Shown here piece by piece: positions 11,030 through 23,030 of a stretch of 64,000 nt of DNA (its first letter is position 1; every line of letters begins with the position of its first letter). Both the position numbers and the translations under genes were made by a program. The DNA is taken from contig CM038915.1 in NCBI GenBank assembly GCA_021904315.1, forward strand, positions 6,138,001 through 6,202,000, written 5' to 3'. Source of the stretch: Sphagnum magellanicum. Taxonomy: Eukaryota; Streptophyta; Sphagnopsida; Sphagnales; Sphagnaceae. A model generated the notes under the pieces. That model saw nothing but the letters and a program-made list of their open reading frames with translations. It was not told the DNA's origin and ran no database searches.

Positions 11030-11880
11030 AATGATATTTTTTTGTTATCACATATTATTATGCACAATTTTTTTACCTTAGGTTATTTTTGACATTTTTT
11101 GGCTATTATACTATAGGCAATTTTAAACAATTTTTTATTATTATATTATAGGTTATTATATGTTATTCTATCATACATCATTATTAGATATTATATATTA
11201 TTTCACCACAAGCTATTGTTGGTTATTCTATTGTAGGTTATTTTCAACTATTTTAAAATATTTTAACATATGTTATTGTTTGTTATTTTAAGTTTTTTAC
11301 CTTAAGCTACGGTTGGTTATTCTATCATATGTTATTTATTATAGGTTATTATTGGCTATTTTAGGTTATTTATCATAATTTAATTTTGGCTATTATTAAT
11401 TATTTTATTGTAGGTTTTTAAAAAAAATTATTTTTTGGAAAATTATTCTTGGTTATTTTAAGTTATTTTATTACAAGTTACTTTAAACTATTATTGGTTA
11501 TTCTACTTAAATTATTAATGCAATTTTATTATATGTTATTTTACTTTAGGTCACTATAATAAGTATAATGACCTTGAATAATCTAAGGTATAATTTGAAA
11601 TGACATATATTAACTTAAAATAAAATATCCTAAAATATAAATTGAGGATTGATTGAATAATTTAATTTAAAATAACTAAAAATTCAAAAAAATTATAATA
11701 AATTAAAATACTTAAAAATATAATAGCTTATAATATCTTATAATAATTTAGGGTATAGTCAAAATAATTAAGATAACCTAAAATAATGTAAGGTATATTA
11801 TAAAATAGCCTAAGCATGGTATTTAAAACAATAACATAAAAAACCTATTATCATAGTAAATTATAATAGTGAATTATGTC
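11030..11880. repeat. AT-rich block, GGTTATT units then inverted AATAACC units
   Basis: From about 11,080 to 11,540 the plus strand repeats TAGGTTATT and TTGGTTATT-like units. From about 11,560 to 11,880 the units are largely inverted (AATAACCTAAAATAA, ATAGCCTAA). The block could fold on itself, but units are too diverged for exact arm borders. Confidence 0.45.
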
Positions 11881-12991
11881 AATTAATAGTGAATCATCAT
11901 ATTTACATAGTGACTTTATAATGAAATAAAGTTAATTAAAATGAAGGATCACTAAGATGTAATGAACCTATTTCATTTTTAAGATTTCATAATGATTTAA
12001 GTTAGTGAATTGCACCTCACTTTTGTATTAGTATTATTAGGATGCAATTACAAGTTGTAAAAATCAAGTGTGAATTGATGATGATGCTTAATAGTTCATG
12101 TTCATGCCATTATTGTGTTATGGAATCTAGTGTTTTTGTTTTCATAATCAATATAAGTTTGGAGCTTTTGTCATTGTAGGTGAATCAATGATTGTTTCAT
12201 TATGAGTTCATTAACATTCGAGCGTGATGGGTGGGATTTTGACTTGCACTGAGAAAAAACGAATATTAAATTGGAGTTCAACTCCCTATCAAAGTTTGTT
12301 ATTTGTCCATGTTTGAATTTGTGATTTTAAAAATCTTTTGTGTGAATCTATGTGCATTTCCATTTTTCTCATTCATATTATGAAATTTCCTACTTTCTAT
12401 GTTATAATGTAGCCAAATTAAGTTTTTTTCATAATATATCCATTTTAGCCACTTTTTATGGTTTTTTGTGTGGGTGCAAATTTATATGTAAAGTTGTCCT
12501 TGTACATGTACTTTGGAGCAATCACAACATGTTTTATTTTTTCTTTCATCAATTTTTTGTGATGTAGTTGCACACAAGAATCAAGTGAATACTAGTGATT
12601 TACAAAAAAATTGGGTCAAAATATGGTAAGTAAATTTTTTTGAAAACAATTATTGTTCACCAATTTGAAATTTAAAATGCCAATTTGGAAAATTTGGCAG
12701 TAACAAAACAAAATAAAATAACATTCTACCATGGATTATTGTTATCTTAGTATGTTTAAGATTTAAATTATGCTAAAGTTTTCCAAATTAACGTTAAAGC
12801 AAAGTTTGAAATAAATATTTGAACCCAATTTACTTTGATCAAATTTTCATCAAACTTAATTTTGGATCTAGCATTTGCTATGAAAATATGATTTATAATA
12901 ATAGTACCAACAAATGTTAATTCCAAATCTAGCAATTATTAATACCATCATGTGCTTCATTTTGAAAATAATTAAAGCTTACCAATAATGT
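11881..12991. other. no gene recognised
   Basis: AT-rich sequence with short ORFs lacking family features. Nothing repeated elsewhere in the window was noticed here. Confidence 0.4.
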
Positions 12992-13190
12992 ACTACCTTG
13001 GCAACTTTGACACATGTATATTGAATAATTAATTAATTTTGAACTTTTCATTTCAGCAAAGAGAATAATCTCTTGAAAATTCAATATTTTCTTTCACAAT
13101 TTTTTTTTTGTTATTTGAAGATTATTTTTTTTTGGAAAATCTCAATATCTCTGAAAATAATATAATTAATGTCAAAGATGCCAAGGTAGT
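12992..13190. mobile_element. MITE with ACCTTGGCA inverted ends, copy 1
   Basis: The left end ACTACCTTGGCAACTTTGAC and the reversed right end ACTACCTTGGCATCTTTGAC differ at one position. The interior is AT-rich and non-coding (199 bp in all). The element at 36,170-36,338 has the same ends and an alignable interior (TTGAATAATTAATTAATTTT). The superfamily is not clear; the target duplication could not be separated from the palindromic ends. Confidence 0.7.
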
Positions 13191-13324
13191 AGGGCATCCA
13201 ATTAATCAAATGCAGAATCCCATAGTATATCCAAATGGACTTATTTGGTCCAACATTGGTTGGTAGGTGGTACACTTCAATGACCATTGGACAAAAGTTC
13301 CGATGTGTACAATCAAAGCGTGAA

Positions 13325-13565
13325 GCTCTTGCCCATTATGTTGGGTAATGAACCAGGCAAGCCCATTATGCCAAGTTGGGCGACAAACTCCCAACATAAT
13401 GTGCAAGGGTGAGGATATTCCATGACATTAAGGTTTGGGTAGTAGATTCGACTATTTTAAATAAAAATAGTGTTCAATAAACACATTTGAAAATAAGATC
13501 ATCATTGGAAGATTATGTGTGGTCAAGAAAATGACATAATCTGTCACCTCATACCTTAATGTATG
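13325..13565 (+). repeat. hairpin-family repeat, copy at 13.3 kb
   Basis: It contains GCCCATTATGTTGGGTAATG and its inverted counterpart CCCAACATAATGTGC about 70 bp later, then ATTCCATGACATTAA, AGATTCGA, GTTCAATAAACAC and GACATAATCTGTCA. The same order of blocks occurs at 34.5-35.2, 35.8-36.1 and 50.9-51.2 kb. The first 100 bp form an imperfect hairpin. Confidence 0.65.
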
Positions 13566-13569
13566 TCAA

Positions 13570-14269
13570 CAGGATTAGGGATTTCAAAATATATTAAAAT
13601 AAAACTTAATAATTTACCTTAATAAAGTTATACCATGGCCTAGGGTAGCTTCCACATTAAAAAAATGAATAATAATTTTTTTTTTCAAAAAATCAATTTA
13701 AAGTATTTTTTGAAGTACTATGTTGTGATATTGTCATATGATTATTATAGTGCAATGTATTTTGTGTGGTGAATTTTCACCATTTTGCAAAAATATTTTG
13801 TTGCATTTTTTTCACCAAGAAATCGAAACAAATTTTAAAATGTCACAATAGTCTACCATATGAAACAATGCTTAGGATTTTGTATTTTTACATTTTTAAC
13901 ATCACCAAATTTGGTACATTAATTTTTAACTCTTGTTTGCATGAATTTCAAAAACTAAACTATTATAATCATGTATTTTTAAAGTGTTTGCAAGTACTTG
14001 GATTGGACCTAAAATTTGCGGCAATTTGAAAATAAAGTTCAAGTATTTGAAAGTAGGTGAAATATTTTTGCAAGTATTTGGTTTTTCTTCAAACACTTCA
14101 ATATTGATGTGATGAACATTCTAACATTATTTTTTTGGTTAATGGGGTTCATTTTCATCCTCAACCCTCTAAAAAATGATGTTATTATTGAGGACACTTT
14201 TGGGGTATTTTTTGAAGTTCAAATGATATGACACAAATTGATTTGAAAAGCTAGAGGGAAGCTCAAAAT
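13570..14269. other. no gene recognised
   Basis: AT-rich sequence between a hairpin-family repeat and the giant palindrome. An 87-codon ORF (13,766-14,029) has no recognisable features and I do not call it. Confidence 0.4.
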
Positions 14270-15900
14270 GCTATTAAGGTGGTCACAACAACAAGAACTT
14301 ATCAATGAACACATGACATGATGGCTAATCAAAATAGGTTTAGAAATGTGTCTCTTGAGGTTAGAAAGTAGCATGCATATCTTACTTAGGTTTCTTTGGC
14401 ATAAACAATGGCATGGAATTCATATTTTCCATTTTTTGGACATTTAAAAAGTTTTGATAATTTCATGTTTGCATCAATACATACAAGTTTTGTCTTATTG
14501 CAATTGTAACCTCATATTTGTATTATGTTTACATGCTTTGAATGTGAGCATTGCCTTAATATTTTGTTGAAATTTTTCGTAAAAATATGAGTTTGAAACA
14601 TATCGCAATGTTGCATTATTGTATTAAAAGAACTTCAAACACATAAAGTTCAATGTGAAATACTTGCATAAGGGTCACAAAATAAACATTAATTTTGTTA
14701 GAATGATTTTGCAATACCCAAATGTTGGGCATAAAATATGCATGCTCAATGAAAGAAATGATGATGATAAAAAAATAGAAAATTAAAAGAAATAAAATAA
14801 TTGTGATAAATAATAGAAGAAAATAATTTAGAACAAGAAAATGAGAAAAAAAAAATGACAAAAAGTAAAAGAAATTAGAATAAAAATATTTAGAATAAAA
14901 AAGATATAATTTTTTTTAAAAAAAAATTCAAAAGGAAAACAAGTGTTTGCATTTTTGTCACAAAATATGTAATAATTATTGAAGTGTATTGTATTTGAAA
15001 TGACATTGTTTTCATGTCTGGGTATTGTATTTTGTGATTGGATTTTCAATTACTTTAATTTCTAACAATAATTACCAAAATATGCAATACTTATTTGTGG
15101 GTCACAAAAATTGATTGAATGTGTAATACCGCATTCAAGGTTATTGTTTATTGACATCAAGGGATCAAATATGATTAAAATGCGTGTTAGTTCATTTAGT
15201 GCAATACCTTCATATTTTGTATCATACATTGGCACACATTAACATTGTGTAAATGATAAGTAGGTAGGTGAGTGGGGGTGGGTAGGTAAGTAAATAAGTA
15301 TGTAGGTAGGTTGGTGGCTAAGCAGGTAGGTATGTAAACGAATAAAAAACAAGTTAGGTCAATAGGATAGCCAAAATTTTGTTGAAGAAGTAATCTTTAA
15401 GTTATTTCAAGAAAACATAAAAGTTTTTGTAAAAGATAAAAATTTAACTAAGAAAAGATAAAACTTTTGTTAACAAGTAGAAGTTTAACCATGAAGAGAT
15501 GGAAGTTTCGCCAAAAGGTATAGGTTTAACCAAGAAAAATTAAAAGTTTTTCCAATTTTTAGAGGTTTAGCTAAAAGGATATAAAGATTTTGTCAACATG
15601 TAAACATTTACCCATGAAGAAATAAAGGGTAGGTAGGTAGAGCCAAAATGTAGGTCAATAATGTAGCTAGGTCAATTGGGTAGTTAAGGAATTACTATGA
15701 TTCAGTTGGAGGGTAGTATGGTCAAGGTTGGGAAAAAAACACCAAAAAAATTAAAAGGGTCAAAGTTAGCAACCCAAAAAGGTTGAATGTGGTAGAATGT
15801 TGGGTTAACATAGGTCACGATTTGGATGAAATAACGCAACCCATCCTATGGATAAAATGGCCAACTAATGCATTGGAGGGTGTTGGTTCATTTTGGGCCC
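14270..15900. repeat. giant inverted repeat, left arm
   Basis: This arm pairs with 16,481-18,715. Anchor pairs read by eye are 14,400-14,470 with 18,520-18,585, 14,640-14,760 with 18,160-18,345, 15,100-15,240 with 17,640-17,830, 15,260-15,380 with 17,475-17,625, and 15,640-15,890 with 16,470-16,745. It includes a purine-rich run (14,750-14,940), a TAGG microsatellite (about 15,258-15,335) and degenerate units around AAAAGTTT or GTTTAACC (15,370-15,620). No coding sequence is evident. Confidence 0.8.
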
Positions 15901-16480
15901 CATCTAATAGCAATTTGGTTTTCTTAAATGTCTCATATTTTCTTCATTTTTTGTGTGATACCTTCTAGGGATTTGGGCTTTTCTTTACACATTATAATTA
16001 TATGTAAAGTCACTCTATCTTCACCCTTTCTTTTACCCCCCATTCCCTTTTTTAATGCACAAGGTTTGAGACTAACTACCTTACCTTAAGGTTAATTTCA
16101 CCATTAAATATCTTCATAATAGCGAAATGAAATTTTGTGAGAATATGAAGTTGACATGTTGAAAATCATCATAATTATCATAGGCTACACTCTAAATAAT
16201 TTCATTACTCATATCACAATATCATTATAGATGATGGGAAAATATATAATTTCAAAATTAAAAATGAATTCAATTTTTTAAATTAAATAGTTATTCATTT
16301 TATCAATGTGGAAATTGACCCTAAACTACAGTATAGTAGTTGTATAAGTAGGAGCAGTGAAAACATATGTAGCAATGAAAGGGGTTCAAGAAAAAAAAAA
16401 CATAGGATTAAATTCAATTTACCACCAAAATTGGTGGAAAAATTAATTTGGGTCGTAATTAGTTCGTTTTGTAGGTTAGA
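15901..16480. other. spacer of the giant inverted repeat
   Basis: About 580 bp separate the arms. No ORF of note, no terminal repeats of an inserted element, and no match seen elsewhere in the window. It is AT-rich with a poly-A run near 16,390. Confidence 0.6.
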
Positions 16481-18715
16481 GTGAATCAACACTCACTAGT
16501 GCACTAGTTGGTTGTTTTGTCCATAAAAAGGGCAACATTTTTTCATCCAATTCCTAACCTTATGTTAACCTGACATTGTATCATAGTCAAACATTTTATG
16601 CTGTTGGCCTTTCACCCTTTTTGTTTATTGGTATTTTTTTCCAACCCTGACCATACTACTATCCAACCTAGTTACCTTAATTCACTAATTACCTTACTAC
16701 CTTAACTACATTATCGACCTACATTTTGGTCCTACCTATCTACCTTTTATTTTTTTGTGGATAAACCTCTTTCTTGGCTAAACTTATATTTTTTGACAAA
16801 ACCTCTTTTTCTTCATAGCTAAATTTTGACATGTTAACAAAATCTTAATATCTTCTTAGCTAAACTTCTATCTATTGGCAAAACTTTTATTTTTTTATGC
16901 CAAAACTTTTATTTCAACAAAACTTATATATCTTTTTGGCAAAACCTTTACCTCTTGGTAAAACTTATGAATTTTCTTGGGTAACTTATACCTTTAAACC
17001 TATACCTCTTGATGAAACCTCCATATTTTCATGGCTAAACCACTACACATTGACAAAAGTTTTGATTAAACCTTTATTTATTGGCAAAACCTTTATCTCT
17101 TCCTACTTAAATTTTTTACCTTTTAATAAAGCCTTTATTCCTTTTTGGTTACACCTTTACCATTTGGAAAAATTTAAAACTCTTCTTTATTAATTTTTTA
17201 CATTTTGGAAAAACCTTTATATTTTATTATTTAAATTTTACTTTTTAATAAAACCTTTATCTCTTCTTGATTAAACTTCTACAACTTGAAAAAAAATTAA
17301 TTTGTTCTTAATTAAACCTATACCTCTTGGCAAAACTTTCATCTTTCCATGGTTAAACTTTTACCTATTGGCAAAACCTTTACCTTTTCACAAAACTTCT
17401 ATATTTTTTTGAATAAATCTAAAGATTATTTTTTTCAAAAAAATCTTTTAACAAAACTTTTTGGCTACCTTATTGACCTAGTTACATTATTAACCTAACT
17501 TGTTTTTTATTTGTGTACATATGTATTTTCTTAGCCACCAACCTACCTACATATTTGTTTATTTCCCTACCCACCCACCCACTCACCTACCTATCCACCT
17601 ATTTATTTACTTACCTACATGCCCATCCCACTTACATACTTACCTACCTATCATTTACACAATGTTAACATCTACCAATGTATCATATACAAAATATGAA
17701 AGTATTGCATTAAATGAACTAACAACCATTTTAATCATATTTGACCCCTTGATGTCAATAAATGATAACCCTGAATGCAAGTATTGCACCTTTGATTAGT
17801 TTTTGTGACCCCACATAAGTATTGCTGATTTTGACAATTTATTATTAGAAGCTAAAATAGTTGAAAATCCAATCACAAATTACACAATACTCACATATGA
17901 AAACAATGTCATTTTAAATACAATAAAATTCAATAATTATTACATTATTTTGTGACCAAAATGCAAGCACTTTTTATTTTTGAATTTTTATTTTAAAAAA
18001 ATGATTTTTCCATTTTTTCTTTTAATTTTTTAAATTTTTCTATTTTTTTTTACTTTTTCTCCTTTTAGATTCTTGTTTTCTTTTTCTTTTTTTTAAATGA
18101 TTTTTTTCTATTATTTATCACTATTATTATTATTATTTTTTAATTCTTTATTTTGTGTCATCATCATTTTTTCATTGAGCTGGTATATTTTATGCCCAAC
18201 ATTTGGGTATTGCACAAACCATCCAAAAAAACTAATTGGCATTTTATGCTTCAAATGTGGGTGTCACAAAATTAACATAACAAAATTAATGTTTATTTTG
18301 GGACCCCTATGGAAATATTTCACATTGAACTTTATGTTTTAAAAGTTCTTTTAATGCAATATGTTTCAAATTCGTATTTGTAAAGAAAATTTTAACAATG
18401 TATGAGTATTAATGTAATGCTCACATTCAAAGCATGTAAACATATACAAGTGCAAGGTTACAATTGTAATAAGATAAAACTTGTATGTATTGATGTAAAC
18501 ATGACATTTATCAAAACTTTTTAAAATGTTCAAAAAATGAAAAACATGAACTCCATGCCATTGTTTATGTCAAAGAAACTCAAGTAAGATATACATGCTA
18601 CTCTTTAACCTCAAAAGACCCTTTTCTAAAACTATATTCTTTAATCACCATGCCATATGTTCACTTGTAAGTTTTAGTTGTTGTAGTTACCTTAGTAACA
18701 TGTGATTAATGTAAA
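16481..18715. repeat. giant inverted repeat, right arm
   Basis: Reverse-complement partner of 14,270-15,900. It is about 600 bp longer, mostly because the degenerate tandem array of units like AAACCTTTATCTCTT is expanded here (about 16,745-17,460). It starts with the head motif GTGAATCAACACTCACTAGT (16,481-16,500). A CCTACCTA/CCCACCCA microsatellite lies at about 17,535-17,655. ORFs in the arm (16,897-17,193; 17,500-17,799; 18,097-18,342) follow low-complexity sequence and are not called. Confidence 0.8.
16745..17460. repeat. degenerate ~30-35-bp tandem array
   Basis: Repeated units of the form (C)TAAACTT-TAC/TATCT-TTGGCAAAACCTTTAT occupy this stretch about twenty times with much variation. 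A shorter inverted version occupies about 15,370-15,620 in the left arm. The copy-number difference explains most of the arm-length difference. Confidence 0.6.
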
Positions 18716-20689
18716 GTTGATAGTGATATAATTTAACTTCCCCTATTACACTCGTTACAAATTGGTATTTCTTAGTTACTCAAAGTTTGTATCAAACACA
18801 TGATACACATTAATATGCAAGTTTGAAAAATGTAAATCACACCCAAAAAATATATACTGTGTGCTGGATTAAAAAAAATAAAAATTGGGGAAAATTTTGA
18901 AAATAGGAAATAAAGGAAAAAAAAAAAAACTTCATTTTTTGAAAATTTAAAGACGAAAAATATGAAAAATTAAGGGGAAAACAATAAAAAGTTTAGGAAA
19001 AATATAAGAAAAAAAAGATTCTTCTAGCATTTAAAAAACAGAAAAAAAAGAAAAATGAGAAAAAAACTATATTTCTTCTTCTTGAATTATATATATATAT
19101 ATATATAAAATTAAAAAACCTAAAAAACTAAAGTAGCAGCAAAAATGAAAGAAAAAAATGAAAATCCATAGTGACAACAGAACAGAAAAAGAAAAAACAA
19201 CAACAATACCAATGGAAAAAGGGGGGAAAAATGGTGAAAAAGCTACAACGAGAATGATGAAAGAGAAGAAGATGATGGTGGAAGAAAAGCAGAACAAAGG
19301 AGTAGAAGAAGGAAGAGAAGGGAAAGAAGGGGGGAATTTTTTGAAATCTAAGGGAAGGTGGGCCTATGAAAAAAAAGAAAAAACCCCATTCAGCGTTTAG
19401 GTTAAATGATTTGGGTTCATCTTGTAACAGCCAAAACAATCTCATCCACAACTGGTGCATTGGTCGGTGCTAGGTCACAGCAGCCCGTTTGGTAAAAATT
19501 TTCATTCCCAGTTACCTGTTTGATGCACTATTATGCTGAAACTAGTCGCTCTCACACCCTAATTGCATGACTATATCCATAACTCTATTAAATTAACACA
19601 AACCTCCTGTTCCAATCCCAACTAATTTTAAAAGTTGGGATGGAACTTGTGGTCTAGTCCCTTATGTAGTTCTTCACACATTCCGAAACTTTTTGTTTCT
19701 ATATAATTTAAAAAGAAAATGCCAAAGCCAATTCAGTTCCAAATTGTGTCGAGTTTTGGCCACCCACCAACAACCAAAGATTGAAGATTTTGTGGGTACT
19801 AGCGTTGTGCAACCGAGTAAAAGTGCCCAACTTGAGTAAGAAGGAGAGGTAGTTGCAACCCTTTGAGAAATGAAATATTAGAACTGGAGGCACAACCAAG
19901 GGATCTTACAAACTACCCAACACTGGTCAGGAGGCCGGTTCAGATTTCACCGCGTAGATGGTTTGGGTTTCATGAGGAGGCTGGTTCCAGTGTCGGGTGG
20001 GTATTGGATTGTTTGATACCCATCAGTTTTCAGTTTTCACAAAAATACTTCAAAAACGTTCCGGTTCTCATTTAAATTTTTTTTAAAATAAAAAAAGTAC
20101 ACCGGGTCAGGGTATCTATATATTCTTTACAAAAATAATTAACCAATTCTCACAATGCCAGTTGTTATAAATTTGAAAACAGTGGGTTCTCACTTGGCAG
20201 TTATAACAAACCAGTTATTACTTTACTTTTTTCACATAGAAAATAATAAAATTTAAAAAAAGAGATTTTTATTCTTAAAAATTGAAAAAATCATAAGTTT
20301 TGTTATAAATTAAAAAAAAAAAACCAACAATTTATTTGTATAGTTTTCATACCTCAAAAATTCCACCTTTTTCAAAATCACCTTCAAAATTTTCTAACTC
20401 CTCTTTTAAATCTACATCCCTCTCAAGAAATTCTACTAAATTAGATGGAGATTTACATCCTACTCTAAAATCGTTAGGCCAATTTTTCTTACAGATATCT
20501 ACTTTTTTAAATTCAAAGAAAAATAAAATCAACATTAAAAGTGCCCTAGATCAAATAATACTTTCTTGACCTTTGAGTAGGTCAATATGTAGTTCATTAC
20601 AAATTGGATGCCCACAACTTTGGATTAGAAATTCTAATCACAAAAGATGGAAGCTCTCAAAACACCCACACAATCGAGTTCAATAATTT
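18716..20689. other. no gene recognised; purine-rich tract and (AT)n
   Basis: From about 18,860 to 19,390 the plus strand is almost all A and G, with an (AT)n run at about 19,087-19,107. Coding-looking ORFs on both strands there reflect base composition. A reversed copy of the foldback head motif lies at about 19,445-19,480 (ACTGGTGCATTGGTCGGTGC). The rest (19,500-20,689) has no recognisable feature. Confidence 0.45.
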
Positions 20690-21210
20690 AGCTTAGGTCT
20701 TTGGGTCCAAGCATGCAGAAAGGAGCCAAGGATTGTGAAGTCACCCCTAAAATCTTGCAGGTCCATGATTTTGAAAAAATGACTATATTAGTTAAAAAAA
20801 TTAAAATGCAATGAAATTTGTTGTACATTGTTTATATACTTGTGAATTTCCAACTCCATGATTTTTGTGTAATTTGAAGATGATTAATTTATCTTAAAAT
20901 GATTTCAAAATAGTGCGAACTGAATAGTGGACAACTTTTTAAAATTTCAAACATCCTTGATACAATGTGAATTTAAACCATAGTTTTAAAAAATTCCATG
21001 GAAGCCATATAATTGCGATTATGAGGGCATGACATCCAGCAAATTTTGAAATTATGTTTAAATTTCACAATACATTAGAGTATTTTGAATGTGCTTTTAC
21101 CCCTTAAAATACATAATTTGATCAACTTCCTTAAAGACAAAATATTTGTGCCTTTATAATGGAAGGCAAGGTTCAATTTCCTAACAAATTTGATGTGTTT
21201 TGCATATTCA
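20690..21210 (+). repeat. dispersed ~520-bp repeat, copy 1
   Basis: It aligns in the same direction with 30,120-30,650. Shared blocks include GGATTGTGAAGTCA/GGATTGCAAAGTCA, AAAATCTTGCA, TTTGAAGATGATTAA, TATTTTGAAT and a final block TTTGATGTGTT/GTTGATGTGTT. No coding potential was seen. It is probably a remnant of an unidentified element. Confidence 0.6.
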
Positions 21211-22739
21211 TTTGTATTTATGGGAAAAATGTTTTTTAAAAATGGTACAGTGTTATATAAGGTAGGCAATGAACTAATGCCTAATACACCTTTGAATGTA
21301 ATAGAAAATTTTGGACAACTCAAAAAATATAGGAATATTCATAAAAGCCAAACTATGTGTTGAAATGGGCTAAAATCTCATATCATTGAGGAAATTCAAG
21401 TATTTTTTATTAAAAACATATATTTCAAGATGAAATTTTGTGGATGATACTTATACCATCCTTAGATCAGGGTTTACAATAGGCGAAAAATAAGCCTCCT
21501 TCTAAACTTGATAGCATTTATAATAAATCATCTAGAGGCATGGTGCCAAACCTTGTAAATACATTATATTGATAGGTAAATTATTCATTATCTATGATGG
21601 ATGAAAAACATAATGTGAGTTTTAGACTTATCATAATTTTTCTCTTCATGCAAATGTCCAGATTTAAATTTATCAATTTCCATTATTTTCATGGCCTTCA
21701 AGACTTAGGCTGTTAAAAGCTTTATGTAAAAATAACCCAGTTCCCAAGTCTGAGTTGACTGGCTATAAAACTTCATTGAGTAGATACAACTCTTCAAGTT
21801 GAACATCAATGAATACTTGTTAAACAAGGGGTGTGTCACAATGGGTTTAGGGTCTAGGGTTTAGGTCTATTTCACCCTTCAAAAATATAATGGTCAAAAA
21901 ATCCTCAAGATATTATAACTCTATAACTAAGCTCAAATTTCAATACAAGCCAAAATATCAGATTCTTTCAAAAATCCTCATATAATAAAAATAGACCTAT
22001 TATTCATTACCTAGGGGCCAAAATCCCTTAAGCTACTATACTCTATAATGAATCAAAACACAATATATCCTTGCCTTGGTATTAGGCAAGGCCAACAAAA
22101 TTAAATTGAGAAAAAGTCTATTGACCCAAGCATTGTTGAGCATTACACTCATCTTTGGGACTATGTCCCTTGTCACAAAGGAGGCAACACAAATTTATGT
22201 CTTGCCCCCATGGATATCAAAGGTCTAGGGTTTTGCACCAACTACATAAGTGGACTAGTCTATGAAGAATTGGCCCCCACCAAAATATGTAGTCCGTACC
22301 CAAGATATTGGATTAGTGGCTACCAAAATCAAGCATACTTGATCCATGTATCCGACCACTAGCCCATACTCATTTTGTTTTGGATTTGGCACTTTGTTTC
22401 TAACAAGTTGTCGGTTGTAAAGTTAGAATGCTTCCCACCCAAGATCCAAGCAAGAATAAGCAAGAATGTACTATGTACCATGCCCCGATGGTATCAAGCT
22501 TTAGGACCTTTGGAGCAAGCCTTTGCTTGGCTAGGGAGAAGTGTTTGCTTTTTGTTCTTTTTTTCCCCCCTTTGATTTTGTGGTTTCAAATTTACACTAT
22601 TTAAAAATCTTTTTGTCACGACGTGGTGAAATCTTGCCCCCCAAAGAATTTCTTCAAAGTTGTTTTCAATGCACACTTAGGTATCAATTGATACAGTGAA
22701 GGTGAACTAGCACCAATGTTGGTACCTTTACCTTTCGAG
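21211..22739. other. no gene recognised
   Basis: AT-rich with short ORFs only. GGGTTTAGGGTCTAGGGTTTAGG near 21,842 superficially resembles plant telomere repeats but is not an array. Confidence 0.4.
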
Positions 22740-22805
22740 TGAGGCCTCTTGTTTAAAAGTATGAGAAGGTTGTGAGGCCTCTTGTTTAAAAGTATGAGAA
22801 GGTTT
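22740..22805. repeat. 33-bp direct duplication
   Basis: Two near-identical 33-bp units, each containing GAGGCCTCTTGTTTAAAAGT, stand head to tail. They are nearly identical, so the duplication is recent relative to the neighbouring decayed repeats. Confidence 0.8.
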
Positions 22806-22954
22806 TGAATCTTGCGATCAATTGTACACACATACGAGATAATCAAGGATCAAGATATCAATCAAGGTATCAATAAATCTAATATTTGTAAATGTTCAAT
22901 GTTTAATACATGAATGATACCCAGATAATACCCGAGTATCATTTTGATACTCGC

Positions 22955-23030
22955 CCAACACTAGAGTAGGTGAAGTAGTGATCATCATTAAGACAATTTA
23001 GCCACCAAATTTGTCTATAAACAACATATG
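22955..23030 (+). repeat. dispersed ~75-bp motif, copy at 23.0 kb
   Basis: GAAGTAGTGATCATCAT, then CAATTTAGCCACCAAATTTGTCTA: a diverged copy of the motif described at 1011-1405. A second AGCCA-containing stretch follows at about 23,160-23,205. Confidence 0.35.

Noticed and set aside
14616-15049. Two hydrophobic minus-strand ORFs, and a plus-strand one at 18,097-18,342
   Set aside because: They are the same pyrimidine-rich strand of the giant palindrome arms; the hydrophobic residues come from T-rich low-complexity sequence.
19067-19460. Overlapping ORFs on both strands (Phe-rich and Lys/Glu-rich)
   Set aside because: They arise from a purine-rich tract lacking stop codons; there is no domain.
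21842-21866. Telomere-like TTTAGGG units (also near 24,172-24,200)
   Set aside because: Only two or three imperfect units; no array.
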